Origin: Niveispirillum irakense DSM 11586
GTDB lineage: Bacteria; Pseudomonadota; Alphaproteobacteria; Azospirillales; Azospirillaceae
Assembly (NCBI RefSeq): GCF_000429645.1
Contig: NZ_AUCG01000021.1
Coordinates: forward strand, 124,001-188,000
Direction of reading: 5' to 3'
Length of the DNA stretch: 64,000 bases
In this document: positions 41,355 through 51,988 of the stretch, one piece after another
Numbering within the stretch: position 1 is the stretch's first letter
How the letters are laid out: each line of letters opens with the position of its first letter
The notes under the pieces: generated by a model
The model's input: the letters and a program-made list of their open reading frames with translations, nothing else
Told to the model about the DNA's origin: nothing
Databases searched by the model: none
Translations under genes and position numbers: made by a program

Positions 41355-43400
41355 ATGGTGGCGAAGCGGTGGCTGGTGCTGGTGCCGGCATTCCTGATCC
41401 TGTTGGCGGCACTGGCCTGGATTTCCCTGCCCGGCAGGATTGAGATGGCCCTGTCCCGTGCGCTATGGGCGGAAGGGCTGCCCGGCGCGCAGGTGGAACT
41501 GTCGGGCTGGTCCCTCTCCGGCGCGCAGGGGCGCCTGTTGCTGGACACCGCCTGCGCCCCCGGTTGTTCGGCGCAATTTGACATCCGGTACCGGCCGCTG
41601 GGTCTATGGCGGCGGGAGATTGACGCCTTGGCCCTTTCAGGTCTGGTCCTGGACCCCTTTGCGTTGAACTGGCAATTGCCTGGCCCCGGCCCTGACCGCT
41701 GGCGCCTGCCGCCGGTCACGATTGCGGATGCGCTGCTTCACCTGCCGGCAGGGATGCGTCTTCAGGTCAGGAACGCGCGGTTGCTGCCGGTGGAAACGGG
41801 CTGGCAGGTGGGGGAGGGCGGGGCCGCCCTGCTGCAAAGCGCGGCAGGCCCCCTGGCGGATCTGGCCCTGGGCGGCATGGCGCCGGATGGCACGCTGGGA
41901 TTCACCCTGCGCCCCCCGCCGGGGGGACAATCGCTCTCGGGCGGGGGGCGTATCGGCTGGCTTCCGGGCCATAGGCCGTGGGGGCATGTCGATATAAGGG
42001 GGGATGGGGTGCCCGTTCCCGGCTTGGGGCCGGTCCAATTCCGGCTGGCCTGGCAGGCGGAGCGGGCCTCCCCTGGCAGGGCCACTTTGTCCCTTTTCCC
42101 GCCAGCAAGGGGGGAAGGGGCTTTGCGCGGCGGGGAGCTTGCAATGTCTCTGACCCCCCTGGAAGGGGCGGACGGGGCTTATCAGGGGGAATTGCGGGCC
42201 ACAGATATCGGTCTTGCCGCCGGCCCGCGCGATAACAGCCTGTATTTGCCCTTCCGCCTGGATGCCAATATGGGAAAAGGTTGGCGCCTCGGCGCACTGG
42301 AAAACCAGCAGGGCACCCTGCATCTGCCTAGCCTGGGGCTGGTGGCAGAGGGGTTGACCATCCAGGGGGAGATTGACGGGGAGCCATTGGCCTTCACCGC
42401 GGCCACCCTGCGGCTGGGGGAGCCGGTGCCGCTGCTGCCGCCCTTGCAACCCACCCTGATCCTGCACCACCGGGCGGACGGCTGGGACTGGACATTGGCG
42501 GCCCCGGCGACCCAACCGGGATTGGGCCTGTCTGGGCAAGGGAAAGTCGGGGGGGACGGTCGCTTTGCGGCAGCGGTAGAGATTACCCATCGCCCACCCG
42601 ACAGCCGACCCGTTCCGGCTTCCCGTGTGTCGCCCTGGCTGGGCCAATGGCTGACGCATCTGTCCGGGGGGGCCAGCCTGTCTTTTTCCGTTCAAGAAGA
42701 GGGGCAGGGGCCGCAACAGGACGGAGCCTTGACCCTGGAGGGTGCTGGCATCGGCTGGCCGGGGGGCAGCATCAATGGCCTGCAGGGTCGGATCCGTCTG
42801 TCCGCCCTGTCCCCTTTGCGTCTTGAACGGCAGGACATCTCCATTGGTGCCCTCACGGCTGGGGGCACCACAGTGCTGGGCGGCAAAATGACGGTGGAAC
42901 TGTCAGGGGATGGTGTGCTGCGGACGGGGCCGGTTGCGATGCAATGGCAGGGGCTGCCGGTTGATATGGCGCCGATGGCGCTGGCGCTGGGAGGCAATCC
43001 GCCCCCGCTGAGCCTTGTCCTGCCGTCCACGCCGCTGGATCGGCTGCTGGTGGCGCTGGGCGCGGATGGCCTGACCGGCGAGGGGGCGGTTGCCGGCACT
43101 TTGTCCCTTCCCTTACGGGATGGGGGAGATTTTGCGGGGGAATGGCAGGCACAGGCGCCGGGCAGGCTGCATTATGACGGCCCGGCACCACCACCCTTCC
43201 TGACGCCGGAGCGCAATCAGAATCTAGCCCTGGTTACCCAGGCCCTGCGGGATTTCCGCTTCCGCAGCCTGGGCCTGCGGCTGGGGCCGGACGGCCCTGT
43301 CCTGGCCATAGAGGGGAACAATCCCGGTTTCTATGGCGGGTATGACACCACCCTGTCGCTTTCCCTGCGACCGACCCGGTCCGTGGGCCCGGTCCCTTAA
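41355..43400 (+). CDS. YdbH-like intermembrane protein
   Basis: The 681-residue protein has one N-terminal membrane anchor (about 8-26) and then a long beta-rich periplasmic part of low sequence conservation, ending in the NPGFYGGYDTTLSLSL motif seen in YdbH-type proteins (AsmA-like clan). These form bridge-like structures that carry phospholipids between membranes. It is shorter than many YdbH proteins. AAGGGGG precedes the ATG. No YnbE- or YdbL-type partner gene is obvious nearby. The assignment is from the C-terminal motif and overall architecture only. Confidence 0.65.
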   Translation: MVAKRWLVLVPAFLILLAALAWISLPGRIEMALSRALWAEGLPGAQVELSGWSLSGAQGRLLLDTACAPGCSAQFDIRYRPLGLWRREIDALALSGLVLDPFALNWQLPGPGPDRWRLPPVTIADALLHLPAGMRLQVRNARLLPVETGWQVGEGGAALLQSAAGPLADLALGGMAPDGTLGFTLRPPPGGQSLSGGGRIGWLPGHRPWGHVDIRGDGVPVPGLGPVQFRLAWQAERASPGRATLSLFPPARGEGALRGGELAMSLTPLEGADGAYQGELRATDIGLAAGPRDNSLYLPFRLDANMGKGWRLGALENQQGTLHLPSLGLVAEGLTIQGEIDGEPLAFTAATLRLGEPVPLLPPLQPTLILHHRADGWDWTLAAPATQPGLGLSGQGKVGGDGRFAAAVEITHRPPDSRPVPASRVSPWLGQWLTHLSGGASLSFSVQEEGQGPQQDGALTLEGAGIGWPGGSINGLQGRIRLSALSPLRLERQDISIGALTAGGTTVLGGKMTVELSGDGVLRTGPVAMQWQGLPVDMAPMALALGGNPPPLSLVLPSTPLDRLLVALGADGLTGEGAVAGTLSLPLRDGGDFAGEWQAQAPGRLHYDGPAPPPFLTPERNQNLALVTQALRDFRFRSLGLRLGPDGPVLAIEGNNPGFYGGYDTTLSLSLRPTRSVGPVP

Positions 43401-43413
43401 CGGTGTGGTGTCA

Positions 43414-44139
43414 TCAGGGGAAGCGGCAAACCTCGCCGGTGACTTCCACGAAAGAACGCGCGCCGGCGGCCATGGTCAGCTTGACCTCGCTCTCCCGCGT
43501 CATGACCGAATATTCCAGCGGCAGAACACCGGTTTTTTCATCCGTCGTGCCATCGGCCCTGTTGATGCGCAGCGTCACCGGCTTGGTCGGGTCGAACCAA
43601 GCTTCCGGGCTGCCAGTGGCATTCCGCGCCGGCACCCCTTCGCCACTGACTGTCACGCTGCCATCGGCAAAGGCCACGCTGGTGTTGGCACCGCGATAGA
43701 TCGGCGTCGGCAGGACGAAGCGCTTGGTTTCAGCCCGCGCGCAGGAACGGGCATTGCTGGTCTGTTCGATCAGGAAGGCGATACGGTCAGCATTCACCCC
43801 TTCCGCCAGCTTGCGGGAAATCAGCTCTGTCAGGCGGGCCACGTCGCCGCTTGGCACTTCCCGCTGCAGGCGAATCTCAAGCTCGTTGGCGCGGACTTCC
43901 TGCGTCTGTGCGATCTGTTGAAGCTGGGCCGCGCGCCGTTCCGCCTTGTCGCGGGCAGCGATCATGGTCACCAGTTCATCCTGCATGGAGCCCTCGCGGG
44001 ACTTCAACTGCTCCACCCCGACCAGATAGGAGAAGCCGGCGATGCCGCCAAGCAGCAGCAGCCAAAGAACCATTTTGCCGATGCGGCCCCACATGCGGCG
44101 GCGATAGCGGTGGCGTTGGTCGTACAGGCCGTAGCTCAT
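43414..44139 (-). CDS. membrane-anchored coiled-coil protein of unknown function
   Basis: I do not recognise the family. The 241-residue protein has a short basic cytoplasmic start (QRHRYRRRMWGR), one membrane helix (about 21-42) and a coiled coil (about 48-100) rich in Glu, Gln and Ala. The periplasmic C-terminal part (about 130-241) has two Cys (near 132 and 238) and a beta pattern. It converges on the YdbH-like gene with a 13-base gap. Its topology suggests a cell-envelope role. Confidence 0.6.
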   Translation of the reverse strand: MSYGLYDQRHRYRRRMWGRIGKMVLWLLLLGGIAGFSYLVGVEQLKSREGSMQDELVTMIAARDKAERRAAQLQQIAQTQEVRANELEIRLQREVPSGDVARLTELISRKLAEGVNADRIAFLIEQTSNARSCARAETKRFVLPTPIYRGANTSVAFADGSVTVSGEGVPARNATGSPEAWFDPTKPVTLRINRADGTTDEKTGVLPLEYSVMTRESEVKLTMAAGARSFVEVTGEVCRFP

Positions 44140-44250
44140 GGTGGGGTTCTGATTCTCGTCAGCGGCACAAGGGCGGTGGCGGATAAAGGCGTGATCGCCA
44201 CTATCCCCACGCTGGCGACCCTACCCAGCCGTTAACGGAAATACAAGCTG

Positions 44251-44280
44251 CCGCTGCCACCATGCCCGTGGTGGCAGCGG
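44251..44280 (-). terminator. hairpin behind the glutathione peroxidase gene
   Basis: Perfect 11-base arms CCGCTGCCACC and GGTGGCAGCGG flank an 8-base loop, 16 bases behind the stop codon on the minus strand. There is no clear T-run. Confidence 0.55.
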
Positions 44281-44295
44281 GAAAGGTAACCCCGC

Positions 44296-44868
44296 TCAGG
44301 ACGCGTGGTTCAGCGACTTCTCGATGGCGCCGGTCAGCACCGTGTCCTCCGGCTCCACCTTGGAGCCATAGGCTTCGATCAGCGCACCATCAGGCCCGAT
44401 CAGATATTTATGGAAGTTCCATTTCGGCTCGCCCTTCTGGGCGGTCACCCATTTATAGAAGGGGTGGGCGCTGCCGCCCTTCACCGGTTCCTTCGTGGTC
44501 ATCGGGAAATCGACCGCGAAATTCACCTCGCAGAATTCCTTGATCTCAGCGGCCGAACCCGGCTCCTGCCCGCCGAAATCATTGGAGGGGACACCCAGTA
44601 CGACCAGACCCTTGTCCTTATACTTGTCCCACAGGGTCTGCAGGCCCTTGTACTGGCGGGTATAGCCGCACATGGAGGCGGTATTCACCACCAGCACGGT
44701 CTTGCCCTTGTACTGCGACAAGGGCAGTTCCCCACCCTCAATGGCAGTGAATTTGAAATCATAGGCCGTTTCCGACCAGGCGGGGGCGGCGGCGCCCACC
44801 ATCATCGCCGCCCCGGCCATCAGTGCCAGGAAGCCGCGCCGCGCGGTGGAGAATATCGCGTTTTCCAT
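44296..44868 (-). CDS. Tat-exported glutathione peroxidase family protein
   Basis: The 190-residue thiol peroxidase reduces hydroperoxides. It keeps the active-site Cys67 in VNTASMCGYT, the GGQEPG Gln and the KWNFHKYLIG Trp. Most bacterial homologues are cytoplasmic and lack a leader; here residues 1-32 form one with a twin-Arg RRGFLALM (10-17) and an A-x-A-type end, so export through Tat is likely. It may rely on thioredoxin-like proteins in the periplasm. It is a single gene with its own hairpin. Confidence 0.9.
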   Translation of the reverse strand: MENAIFSTARRGFLALMAGAAMMVGAAAPAWSETAYDFKFTAIEGGELPLSQYKGKTVLVVNTASMCGYTRQYKGLQTLWDKYKDKGLVVLGVPSNDFGGQEPGSAAEIKEFCEVNFAVDFPMTTKEPVKGGSAHPFYKWVTAQKGEPKWNFHKYLIGPDGALIEAYGSKVEPEDTVLTGAIEKSLNHAS

Positions 44869-44971
44869 GATTGCTCCGCATCAGGTTTGGCCCCGAGAGT
44901 GGCCGAGAGGGATCATTCCGTCCAGTGGTCAAATAGGGTGGCGCCCGGCTTTCGCCAGCCCTGTCCGCCCT

Positions 44972-47440
44972 TCAGCCATTCCCGTCAATGCTGGAGCGAA
45001 TTTTGGCTGCCAGCATGTCCAGGCTGAAGGGCTTTTGCAGAAACTGTGTGCCGGGGTCCAGCACGCCATTATGGACCACCGCATTCCGGGTATAGCCCGT
45101 GGTGTAAAGCACCCGCAGGTCAGGCACTTTCTGCACGGCCAGATCAGCCAGTTGTCGCCCGGTCATTTCCGGCATCACCACATCGGTGAACAGCAGCGTG
45201 ATCTTCTGCCCGGCATCAATCAGCGCCAGCGCTTCGCGACCGCTGGCGGCCTCCACCACATCATATCCCAACTCGCGCAGGGCTTCGGTGGAGAAACGGC
45301 GCACCCGCTCATCATCCTCCACCACCATCACCACCTCGCCGGGGCGACCGCCATTTTCCGTTTGCGGGGGAAGGCGCCGGGCATAGGTTTCCGCCTCGCC
45401 ATAGAAGCGGGGCAGATAGATCTTCACACAGGTGCCATGGCCCAGTTCGGAATAGATTTTCACATGCCCGCCGGACTGCCGGACGAAGCCGAAAACCTGA
45501 GACAAGCCTAGCCCGGTGCCGCGTCCCACGCCCTTGGTGGTGAAGAACGGGTCGAAGGCGCGGGCCAGGATGTCGGCCGTCATGCCGGTGCCGGTATCGC
45601 TGACCGCGATCATGACATATTGGCCGGGCTGCACCTCATGCTCGCGGCCATATTCCTCATCAATATAGGCATTGCCGGTTTCAATCGTCAGCTTGCCGCC
45701 ATCGGGCATGGCATCCCGGGCATTGACGGCAAGATTGACGATGGCGCTTTCCAATTGATTGGGATCGGCATGGGCGCGCCAGAGGCCGGCACCCCGGACC
45801 GTTTCCACGGCCATCCTCTCCCCCAGCGCATGGATCAGCAAATCGGTCATGCCGATCACCAGCGCGTTGGCATCCAAAGGTTCTGGTGCCAGGGGCTGCT
45901 GCCGGGCGAAAGCCAGAAGACGCTGTGTCAGTGCCGCCGCCCGCCGGGCACCGTCCAGTGCCCCTTCCACATAGGCGGTCACATTTGTGTCGCCGCGTGC
46001 CAGCCGTCTTTGCAGCAGATTAAGGCCGCTGATGATAACGGCCAGCATATTGTTGAAGTCGTGCGCGATGCCGCCCGTCAACTGGCCCACCGCCTCCATC
46101 TTCTGCGCCTGACGCAGCCGGCTTTCCGCTTCCATCAGCTTTGCAGTGCGCTCGGCCACTTCCCTTTCCAGTTCCTGGCGTGAACGGGCCAGCACTTCGC
46201 GCGCGTCCACGATCTCCTTGATATCGGTGCAGGTGCCGAACCAGCGCGTGATCTTTCCCGCATCGTCCCGCACTGGTTGGGCCCGACCCAGCACCCAGAG
46301 ATAGCGACCGCTGTGATGTCGCAGGCGATATTCAATATGGTAGGGCGTGCCGGTTTCCAGACAATGACGCCAGACGGCCCAGGCCCGTTCCCGGTCATCT
46401 GGATGGAAGAGGATGTTCCAGCCATCGCCATCGGTGGCGCCTGGTTCCATCCCCGTGAACTCGTACCAGCGGCTGTTATAGTAATCATGATAGCCGTCGG
46501 GCCGCGTTGACCAGACCATCTGGTCGATGGAATTGCTGATGGCCTGCAAACGGGCTTCGCTTTCCCGCAGGCGCAATTCCTGTTCGTATCGATCATCGAT
46601 ATCGATGACGGTCCCGATATAGCCCAGAAAAACGTCATCCTCTCCAAATCGCGGAGCTGACGTGGCCAGAACCCAACGGTAACTGTTATCGGCAGCCCTT
46701 TTCAGCCGATATTCGGCGGAAAAGGGCTGCCGGTTCGTCAGCGCATCGTCCAGCCTGCGCTGAACATTTTCCCGGTTGCCGGGGTGAATAGCATCCAGCC
46801 AACCCCATCCTTCACCATCTGCTGCGTTTTGTCCGGTAAAGCGATACCACCCGCTGTTGAGATAGGTGCAGCGTCCACTCCGGTCGCACATCCACATCAT
46901 CACGGGGGCGTTGTTGGCAAGATTGCGGAATCGCGCTTCGCTCTCTCGCAGGCGCCGTTCGCTCAGCACCTGTTCGGTTGTTTCATTGACGATGCACAGC
47001 ACCCCAAGCACGACCCCGTCCGGGTCGCTGACTGGAGAATATGAGATATCGAAATAGACTGTCTCCGGGAAACCCTGCCGCTCAATATAGAAGCGGCGGC
47101 TTTTGGCGAAAACAGTTTCGCCTGTGTCCAGGACCTGGCGCAGCAGCGGTTCCAGGTCATCCCATAACTCGGACCAATATTCATTGCCCGGGCGGCCCAG
47201 CGCATAGGGATGCTTCAGGCCGATTGTCGGTGCATAGGCATCATTGTAGAGGGCGACCAGTTGCGGCCCCCAGAACAGGACAATCTGGGCCTGGGCCGAC
47301 AGGATCATGCCGACCGTGGTCTTCAGCGTATTGTTCCACTCGGCTGGCGGTCCCAGGGGGGAATGTGACCAGTCCAGTGCGCGCATCAGCTCGCCGATCT
47401 GGCCACCTCTGGCAAGGAAGGCGGGAGTTCCGGACGCCAT
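44972..47440 (-). CDS. hybrid histidine kinase with PAS sensors and receiver
   Basis: The 822-residue soluble kinase has an N-terminal PAS/GAF-like region (about 20-165), two clear PAS domains with PAC motifs (about 170-295 and 300-420), a coiled linker, a HisKA domain with the phospho-acceptor His in GGIAHDFNN, an HATPase_c domain (NLAVNARDAMP, DTGTGM, GTGLGLS) and a C-terminal receiver with the Asp in LLFTDVVMPEMTG. There are no membrane segments, so the signal is internal. The start at 47440 has GAGGGAAGG upstream; a TTG at 47473 is less likely. No partner regulator lies beside it. Confidence 0.93.
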   Translation of the reverse strand: MASGTPAFLARGGQIGELMRALDWSHSPLGPPAEWNNTLKTTVGMILSAQAQIVLFWGPQLVALYNDAYAPTIGLKHPYALGRPGNEYWSELWDDLEPLLRQVLDTGETVFAKSRRFYIERQGFPETVYFDISYSPVSDPDGVVLGVLCIVNETTEQVLSERRLRESEARFRNLANNAPVMMWMCDRSGRCTYLNSGWYRFTGQNAADGEGWGWLDAIHPGNRENVQRRLDDALTNRQPFSAEYRLKRAADNSYRWVLATSAPRFGEDDVFLGYIGTVIDIDDRYEQELRLRESEARLQAISNSIDQMVWSTRPDGYHDYYNSRWYEFTGMEPGATDGDGWNILFHPDDRERAWAVWRHCLETGTPYHIEYRLRHHSGRYLWVLGRAQPVRDDAGKITRWFGTCTDIKEIVDAREVLARSRQELEREVAERTAKLMEAESRLRQAQKMEAVGQLTGGIAHDFNNMLAVIISGLNLLQRRLARGDTNVTAYVEGALDGARRAAALTQRLLAFARQQPLAPEPLDANALVIGMTDLLIHALGERMAVETVRGAGLWRAHADPNQLESAIVNLAVNARDAMPDGGKLTIETGNAYIDEEYGREHEVQPGQYVMIAVSDTGTGMTADILARAFDPFFTTKGVGRGTGLGLSQVFGFVRQSGGHVKIYSELGHGTCVKIYLPRFYGEAETYARRLPPQTENGGRPGEVVMVVEDDERVRRFSTEALRELGYDVVEAASGREALALIDAGQKITLLFTDVVMPEMTGRQLADLAVQKVPDLRVLYTTGYTRNAVVHNGVLDPGTQFLQKPFSLDMLAAKIRSSIDGNG

Positions 47441-47550
47441 CAACCTTCCCTCTTTTCTGTGGTGGGTTTCCAAAGTTTCTCACCACAGGCAACGGTTGGG
47501 GTCAACTCCACCAGATGGAGGAATTGACCTGTCACAGCTTTTCAGAATGA

Positions 47551-49824
47551 TCAGCGTGCCTGCTCACCAAATACATTGCCAGAAATAGCTGGGCTGAGGA
47601 ACTCACCCAAATTCTTCAATACAACACGGAAGAAAATACGGTCGCCGGTATCCAGGCCGGTACGCTGGGTATAGTTGCGTTCGCCAACAAGCTGGAAGGT
47701 CAGGCATTCATCCTGATAGGTGATGGATGCACCGGTCAGGATGGGGCCGCCCCCTTGTGCCAGATCACGCCGCTGGTTGACCCCCACCGACCAATGGTCG
47801 GTCAGGGCGGAACTGACATTCAAAGACAGCTCTTCCCGATCGCGGGTATTCAATCCGTCGCCCTGGGCCAGCCGGTCGATGAAAAGATAGCTGCCCGACA
47901 CCCGGAAGGCGGCGGGACCGAAAGAGCCATAGACATCGTGCAGGCGCTGGGCCAGCGACTGGCTGTCCAGGCGGAAGCTATAGCTGACATCCAGCCAGGG
48001 GCTGGGGGACAATTCCAGCTTCCCCACCACGTCGGAATTGCGGCGACGCAGACCAGACCCTTCGGGGAAGTCGGTGCCCCCCTGCAAACGGTGCGATTGG
48101 CCCAGGAACAGGGTGCTGCTGCCGCCGCCGAAGCCATAGAAACCGCTGCGCAGACCATAGGTCACGCGCTGCCCCCCCTCCAGCCGGTCGATACCGGCAT
48201 AGCGGGAGGACTGGAACAGGTTCGTATAATCGAACTCGATATCCTGGCTGTCCTCGTTGGGGATCTTGCTGCTGTTATTGATGTCGGGTGCGACCGACAG
48301 CATCACGATCGGCTCGATCAACTGCTGCACCGTGCCGCTCTGCCGGGCAAACGGCATGGACAAAGTCCAGTCCGCATGAGCGAATCCGCGCAGGCGGGTC
48401 TTGTCGCCATCTTCGACCGTGCCGTCCTCCCGACGCAGATTGCTGACCCAATAGCCGTCGGCGCGCATTTCGGCGTTGAGGGTGGAAACCAGACCGATGG
48501 GGGCGATATCCTCCCGGCGCCAGCTTGCCGCACTGGAAAGGCGGCGCGTGTCATTGCCATCGCTGCGCAGCAGGGACAGGAAACCCGCATCCGCTGCCCA
48601 TCGTCCACCCAGCAGGCTGCCGGGTTCACCCAGCGCGCTGAAGGTGGCCATGGGCATGACGAGCGGCTCTTCCTCCTGGTTGCCGGGGCGCAGATCCTGG
48701 AAGCTGTAGGCATCGACAGCGAAGTAATCCCGCCCGTCGAACCGCTCCACGAAGGCGCGGCTGGTGAGGATATTTTCCGTGCTGTAATTGTAACGCAGCA
48801 GATGGGTATCGTCGGTCACGCGGCGCAGATCAAAGCCCCAGCGCCAGTTCTCGCTGAGATCGAATCGACCGGCGCCAAACACATGACCGCGGAATTCCTT
48901 TTTATCCACCTCCGTGCCCTGGGCGGTCAGGCGCGGACGGTCGGTATAAACGGCGCTCCCGGCCATTGTCAGGCTGCCATTGACCAGACGCTGGCGATAT
49001 TCACCCCCCAGCAGCAGCCCGTCCTTCGAACTGGGTGTCACTTCCAGGGTGAAATCCTTGGATTCGTCGATATCGAAAAAATAATAGAGCCGAGCATAGG
49101 TGCCCAGATCGGAACTGACACCGGCGCTGGGCGTCAGGAAGCCGCTGCGCCGTTCCACGCTGGGATCAGGATGGCCGAAAAAGGGCAGGTACATCACAGG
49201 AATGCCCGCCACCTCCAGCGTGGCGTCGCGATAATAGATATCCCGCTTTTCCTGATCATGCGTAATGCGGGCGGCCCGGATCTGCCAGATCGGCGGTCGG
49301 GTCGGATCGCTGGCGCAGAGCTCGCATGGGGAATAGACCGCCTTTTCCATACGGGTATAGCGGCCCTCCAGCCGTTCCCCCTGGAGGGCGGAGAATTTGG
49401 AATTGTCCGACATCAGCAAGCGGACCTGATCGACGAAGCCGCGTGACAGGTCGTCCGACAATTCGGTGTAGTTGGCGAAGATCACCTCGCCCGTCGGCTC
49501 CAGGATCGAGACATTGCCGGAGGCCGTCACCACATTGGTCTTTTCCGAGAAGCTGACCGTATCGGCCAGCAACAGGCGCGACCCCTGGCTGAGTTCCACA
49601 TGACCGCGCGCCGTGACGATTCCCAGATCCTCATCATAATCCAGGCTGTCGGCAGACAGCAGCACAGGCTGACCCTTGCCATCATTCTTCTGCGGGGGCG
49701 GTGCCACCGGGGACATGCCGGGCGTACCCACGGGATTGGACTGCGCCAGTGCCAAGCCGGGAAGTCCGGCGGCCAGCGCGGTGCAGAGCATCAGGCCGCG
49801 GAAGGAAAGGGGCTTAGGCATCAT
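47551..49824 (-). CDS. lptD: LPS-assembly protein LptD
   Basis: LptD is the essential outer-membrane channel that inserts lipopolysaccharide. The 757-residue protein has a signal peptide (about 1-28, ending ALAQ), an LptA-like beta-jellyroll (about 55-190: VLLSADSLDYDED, GHVELSQGSRLLLAD) and a large barrel. A CELC pair sits at the jellyroll-barrel junction. The start at 49824 (or 49821) begins the signal peptide; the longer frame upstream has no family match. Its usual neighbours surA and ostA-linked genes are absent here; a sensor kinase and a BCCT transporter flank it. Confidence 0.95.
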   Translation of the reverse strand: MMPKPLSFRGLMLCTALAAGLPGLALAQSNPVGTPGMSPVAPPPQKNDGKGQPVLLSADSLDYDEDLGIVTARGHVELSQGSRLLLADTVSFSEKTNVVTASGNVSILEPTGEVIFANYTELSDDLSRGFVDQVRLLMSDNSKFSALQGERLEGRYTRMEKAVYSPCELCASDPTRPPIWQIRAARITHDQEKRDIYYRDATLEVAGIPVMYLPFFGHPDPSVERRSGFLTPSAGVSSDLGTYARLYYFFDIDESKDFTLEVTPSSKDGLLLGGEYRQRLVNGSLTMAGSAVYTDRPRLTAQGTEVDKKEFRGHVFGAGRFDLSENWRWGFDLRRVTDDTHLLRYNYSTENILTSRAFVERFDGRDYFAVDAYSFQDLRPGNQEEEPLVMPMATFSALGEPGSLLGGRWAADAGFLSLLRSDGNDTRRLSSAASWRREDIAPIGLVSTLNAEMRADGYWVSNLRREDGTVEDGDKTRLRGFAHADWTLSMPFARQSGTVQQLIEPIVMLSVAPDINNSSKIPNEDSQDIEFDYTNLFQSSRYAGIDRLEGGQRVTYGLRSGFYGFGGGSSTLFLGQSHRLQGGTDFPEGSGLRRRNSDVVGKLELSPSPWLDVSYSFRLDSQSLAQRLHDVYGSFGPAAFRVSGSYLFIDRLAQGDGLNTRDREELSLNVSSALTDHWSVGVNQRRDLAQGGGPILTGASITYQDECLTFQLVGERNYTQRTGLDTGDRIFFRVVLKNLGEFLSPAISGNVFGEQAR

Positions 49825-49993
49825 GGGGCGGGCCGTCCAACTTTTACGGAACCAAAAGGATCGACATTTCAGCTTGTCCCCGACCGGGCCCTTGAAGTCA
49901 ATGCGCGCCAATGGCTGACGGGTTGCCGGAATGGAAGGGGAAGATTGCGGCGATTGCTGGACGATGGGGGCAATTTCCTTTGCTGCTCCTCCG

Positions 49994-51988
49994 TCAGCTC
50001 TGGATCGAATGTTCCGGCGCGCCATGGACAAGCTGGGATTCCGGGGATTGCACCAGGGTCAGGTATCGTTCGAACTGTACCAGGATATCAGCAATGAGCT
50101 GGTCCCGGGTCATGCCCATGACATCATAGCCGCGACCCCCGCTGGAAAAATATGTCCGCGCCTCATACCGCATTTCCGGCTTGCGGGTACCGCGGGTGTT
50201 GAAGGTGGGCAGACGTTGGGCGCTGATCCCCACACCATAAACAAAGTCGCGCACCCCTTCCGCCGGGGAGCGCAGGGCAATGGCGCCGTTCTCCTCCTCC
50301 TGAACATGGGTGGTGCGGCCCCGGCGGGTCAGTTCACTGGCGATCTGATCCAGCGCCGGGCGAACGTCCTTCGCGATGAAGTGTTGGATTTCTGCCTCGG
50401 TTGGGGCGTGGAGCATCAATGCCAGTCGCCGCTGCCAGGTCAGCCCGGCGGCCGGCTGGGCTGGAACCGGGGCGGCTAGTCCGCGATGCGCGTGGATTTG
50501 CGCAAGGTCGGCCCGCATGCCCCGGAATAGCGCCCAGACCAGGGTAAGGATAACCAGCGAGAAGGGCAGGGCGCTGGCAATGGTGGCCGACTGCAGGGCA
50601 CCCAGACCGCCAGCCAGTAACAGGGCGCCAGCAACCACGCCGGACATCACGCACCAGAAGACGCGCTGCCCGGTGGTGGTTTCCGTCTCACCCCCGGCGG
50701 CAATGGAATCAATCACCAGCGATCCGGAATCGGAGGATGTGACAAAGAAGATCGACACCAGCACGACGGCCAATGTGGAAGTGATGACGGGAAAGGGCAG
50801 ATATTCAAAAAACCGGAACAGGCCGACGGAAATATCGGCAGCCACGGCGGCACCCAACTGGCCCCCCGCGATCTGGCTATCCACGAAGATGGCGGTATTG
50901 CCGAAGATAGTCATCCAGAAGCAGGTGAAGCCGGCAGGGATGAACAGAACCGCCGTCACAAATTCCCGCACGGTGCGGCCGCGCGAAATACGGGCAATGA
51001 ACATGCCGACGAAAGGCGACCAGGAAATCCACCATGCCCAGTAAAGCAGGGTCCAGCTATCAATCCAGGGTGTCGGCTCATAAGCATAAATATTGAAGGT
51101 CCGCAGGATCAGGCTATCCAGATACAGGCCAATATTCTGTACAAAATCGCGAAAAAGCTGCCCGGTCGGACCCACGGCGAGGACAAACAGCATCAGCAGG
51201 ATGGCAACGACCAGGTTGGTTTCAGACAGAATCCGCACACCCCTGTCGAGACCTGATACGACAGAGATGGTTGCAAGGCCAGTTACGACGGCGATCAGGG
51301 GCAACTGGACTTCCGGCCCCATGGGTATGCCGATCAAGTAATTGAGACCGGCATTGATCTGCGACACGCCATAGCCCAGAGAGGTGGCAAGCCCGAAGGT
51401 GGTGCCGACAATCGCAAAAATGTCGACGGCATGCCCGATCGGGCCGTTGATCCGTTCCTTCAACAAGGGATAAAGCCCGGACCGGATGGTCAGGGGAAGG
51501 TTATAACGATATCCAAAATAGGCCAGGGACAGGCCGACCACGGCGTAAATCGCCCAGGCATGGATACCCCAGTGGAAAAAGGTCACGGCCATCGCTTCCC
51601 GCACGGCCCCGACGGAGCGCGGGGCGGCTGTTGGCGGGGCCATGAAATGGCTGATCGGTTCGCCCACTGCATAGAACATCAACCCGATCCCCATCCCCGC
51701 TGCGAACAGCATGGCGATCCAGGATGTGAATTTGAAATCGGGCGTGGCGTCGTCCGGTCCCAGTTTCAAGCGACCATAGCGGCCCATGCAAAGCAGAAGC
51801 ACGGTGATCAAAAAGATCCCGACCGCCAGCAGATAAAGCCAACCAAATGAAGCCAGAATATTGCTCTGTAAGGCGCCAAAAATTTCACCGGCCCGGTTGG
51901 GGAAAATGATCCCGATGCCCAGGAAAATGGCGATGATCAACAGGGAGCCGAAAAAGACCGGCGGGTTGATGATGAAGCGTTTGAACAT
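49994..51988 (-). CDS. BCCT-family betaine/choline transporter
   Basis: The 664-residue inner-membrane protein has the 12-helix BCCT core (about 10-500) with [18 protein letters not shown] and the Trp-rich [24 protein letters not shown] signature, and then a long cytoplasmic C-terminal tail (about 510-664), as in BetT-type proteins whose tail senses osmotic state. It imports choline, betaine or carnitine with sodium or protons. GGAGGA precedes the ATG at 51988. No bet genes are nearby, so the substrate is open. Confidence 0.92.
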   Translation of the reverse strand: MFKRFIINPPVFFGSLLIIAIFLGIGIIFPNRAGEIFGALQSNILASFGWLYLLAVGIFLITVLLLCMGRYGRLKLGPDDATPDFKFTSWIAMLFAAGMGIGLMFYAVGEPISHFMAPPTAAPRSVGAVREAMAVTFFHWGIHAWAIYAVVGLSLAYFGYRYNLPLTIRSGLYPLLKERINGPIGHAVDIFAIVGTTFGLATSLGYGVSQINAGLNYLIGIPMGPEVQLPLIAVVTGLATISVVSGLDRGVRILSETNLVVAILLMLFVLAVGPTGQLFRDFVQNIGLYLDSLILRTFNIYAYEPTPWIDSWTLLYWAWWISWSPFVGMFIARISRGRTVREFVTAVLFIPAGFTCFWMTIFGNTAIFVDSQIAGGQLGAAVAADISVGLFRFFEYLPFPVITSTLAVVLVSIFFVTSSDSGSLVIDSIAAGGETETTTGQRVFWCVMSGVVAGALLLAGGLGALQSATIASALPFSLVILTLVWALFRGMRADLAQIHAHRGLAAPVPAQPAAGLTWQRRLALMLHAPTEAEIQHFIAKDVRPALDQIASELTRRGRTTHVQEEENGAIALRSPAEGVRDFVYGVGISAQRLPTFNTRGTRKPEMRYEARTYFSSGGRGYDVMGMTRDQLIADILVQFERYLTLVQSPESQLVHGAPEHSIQS

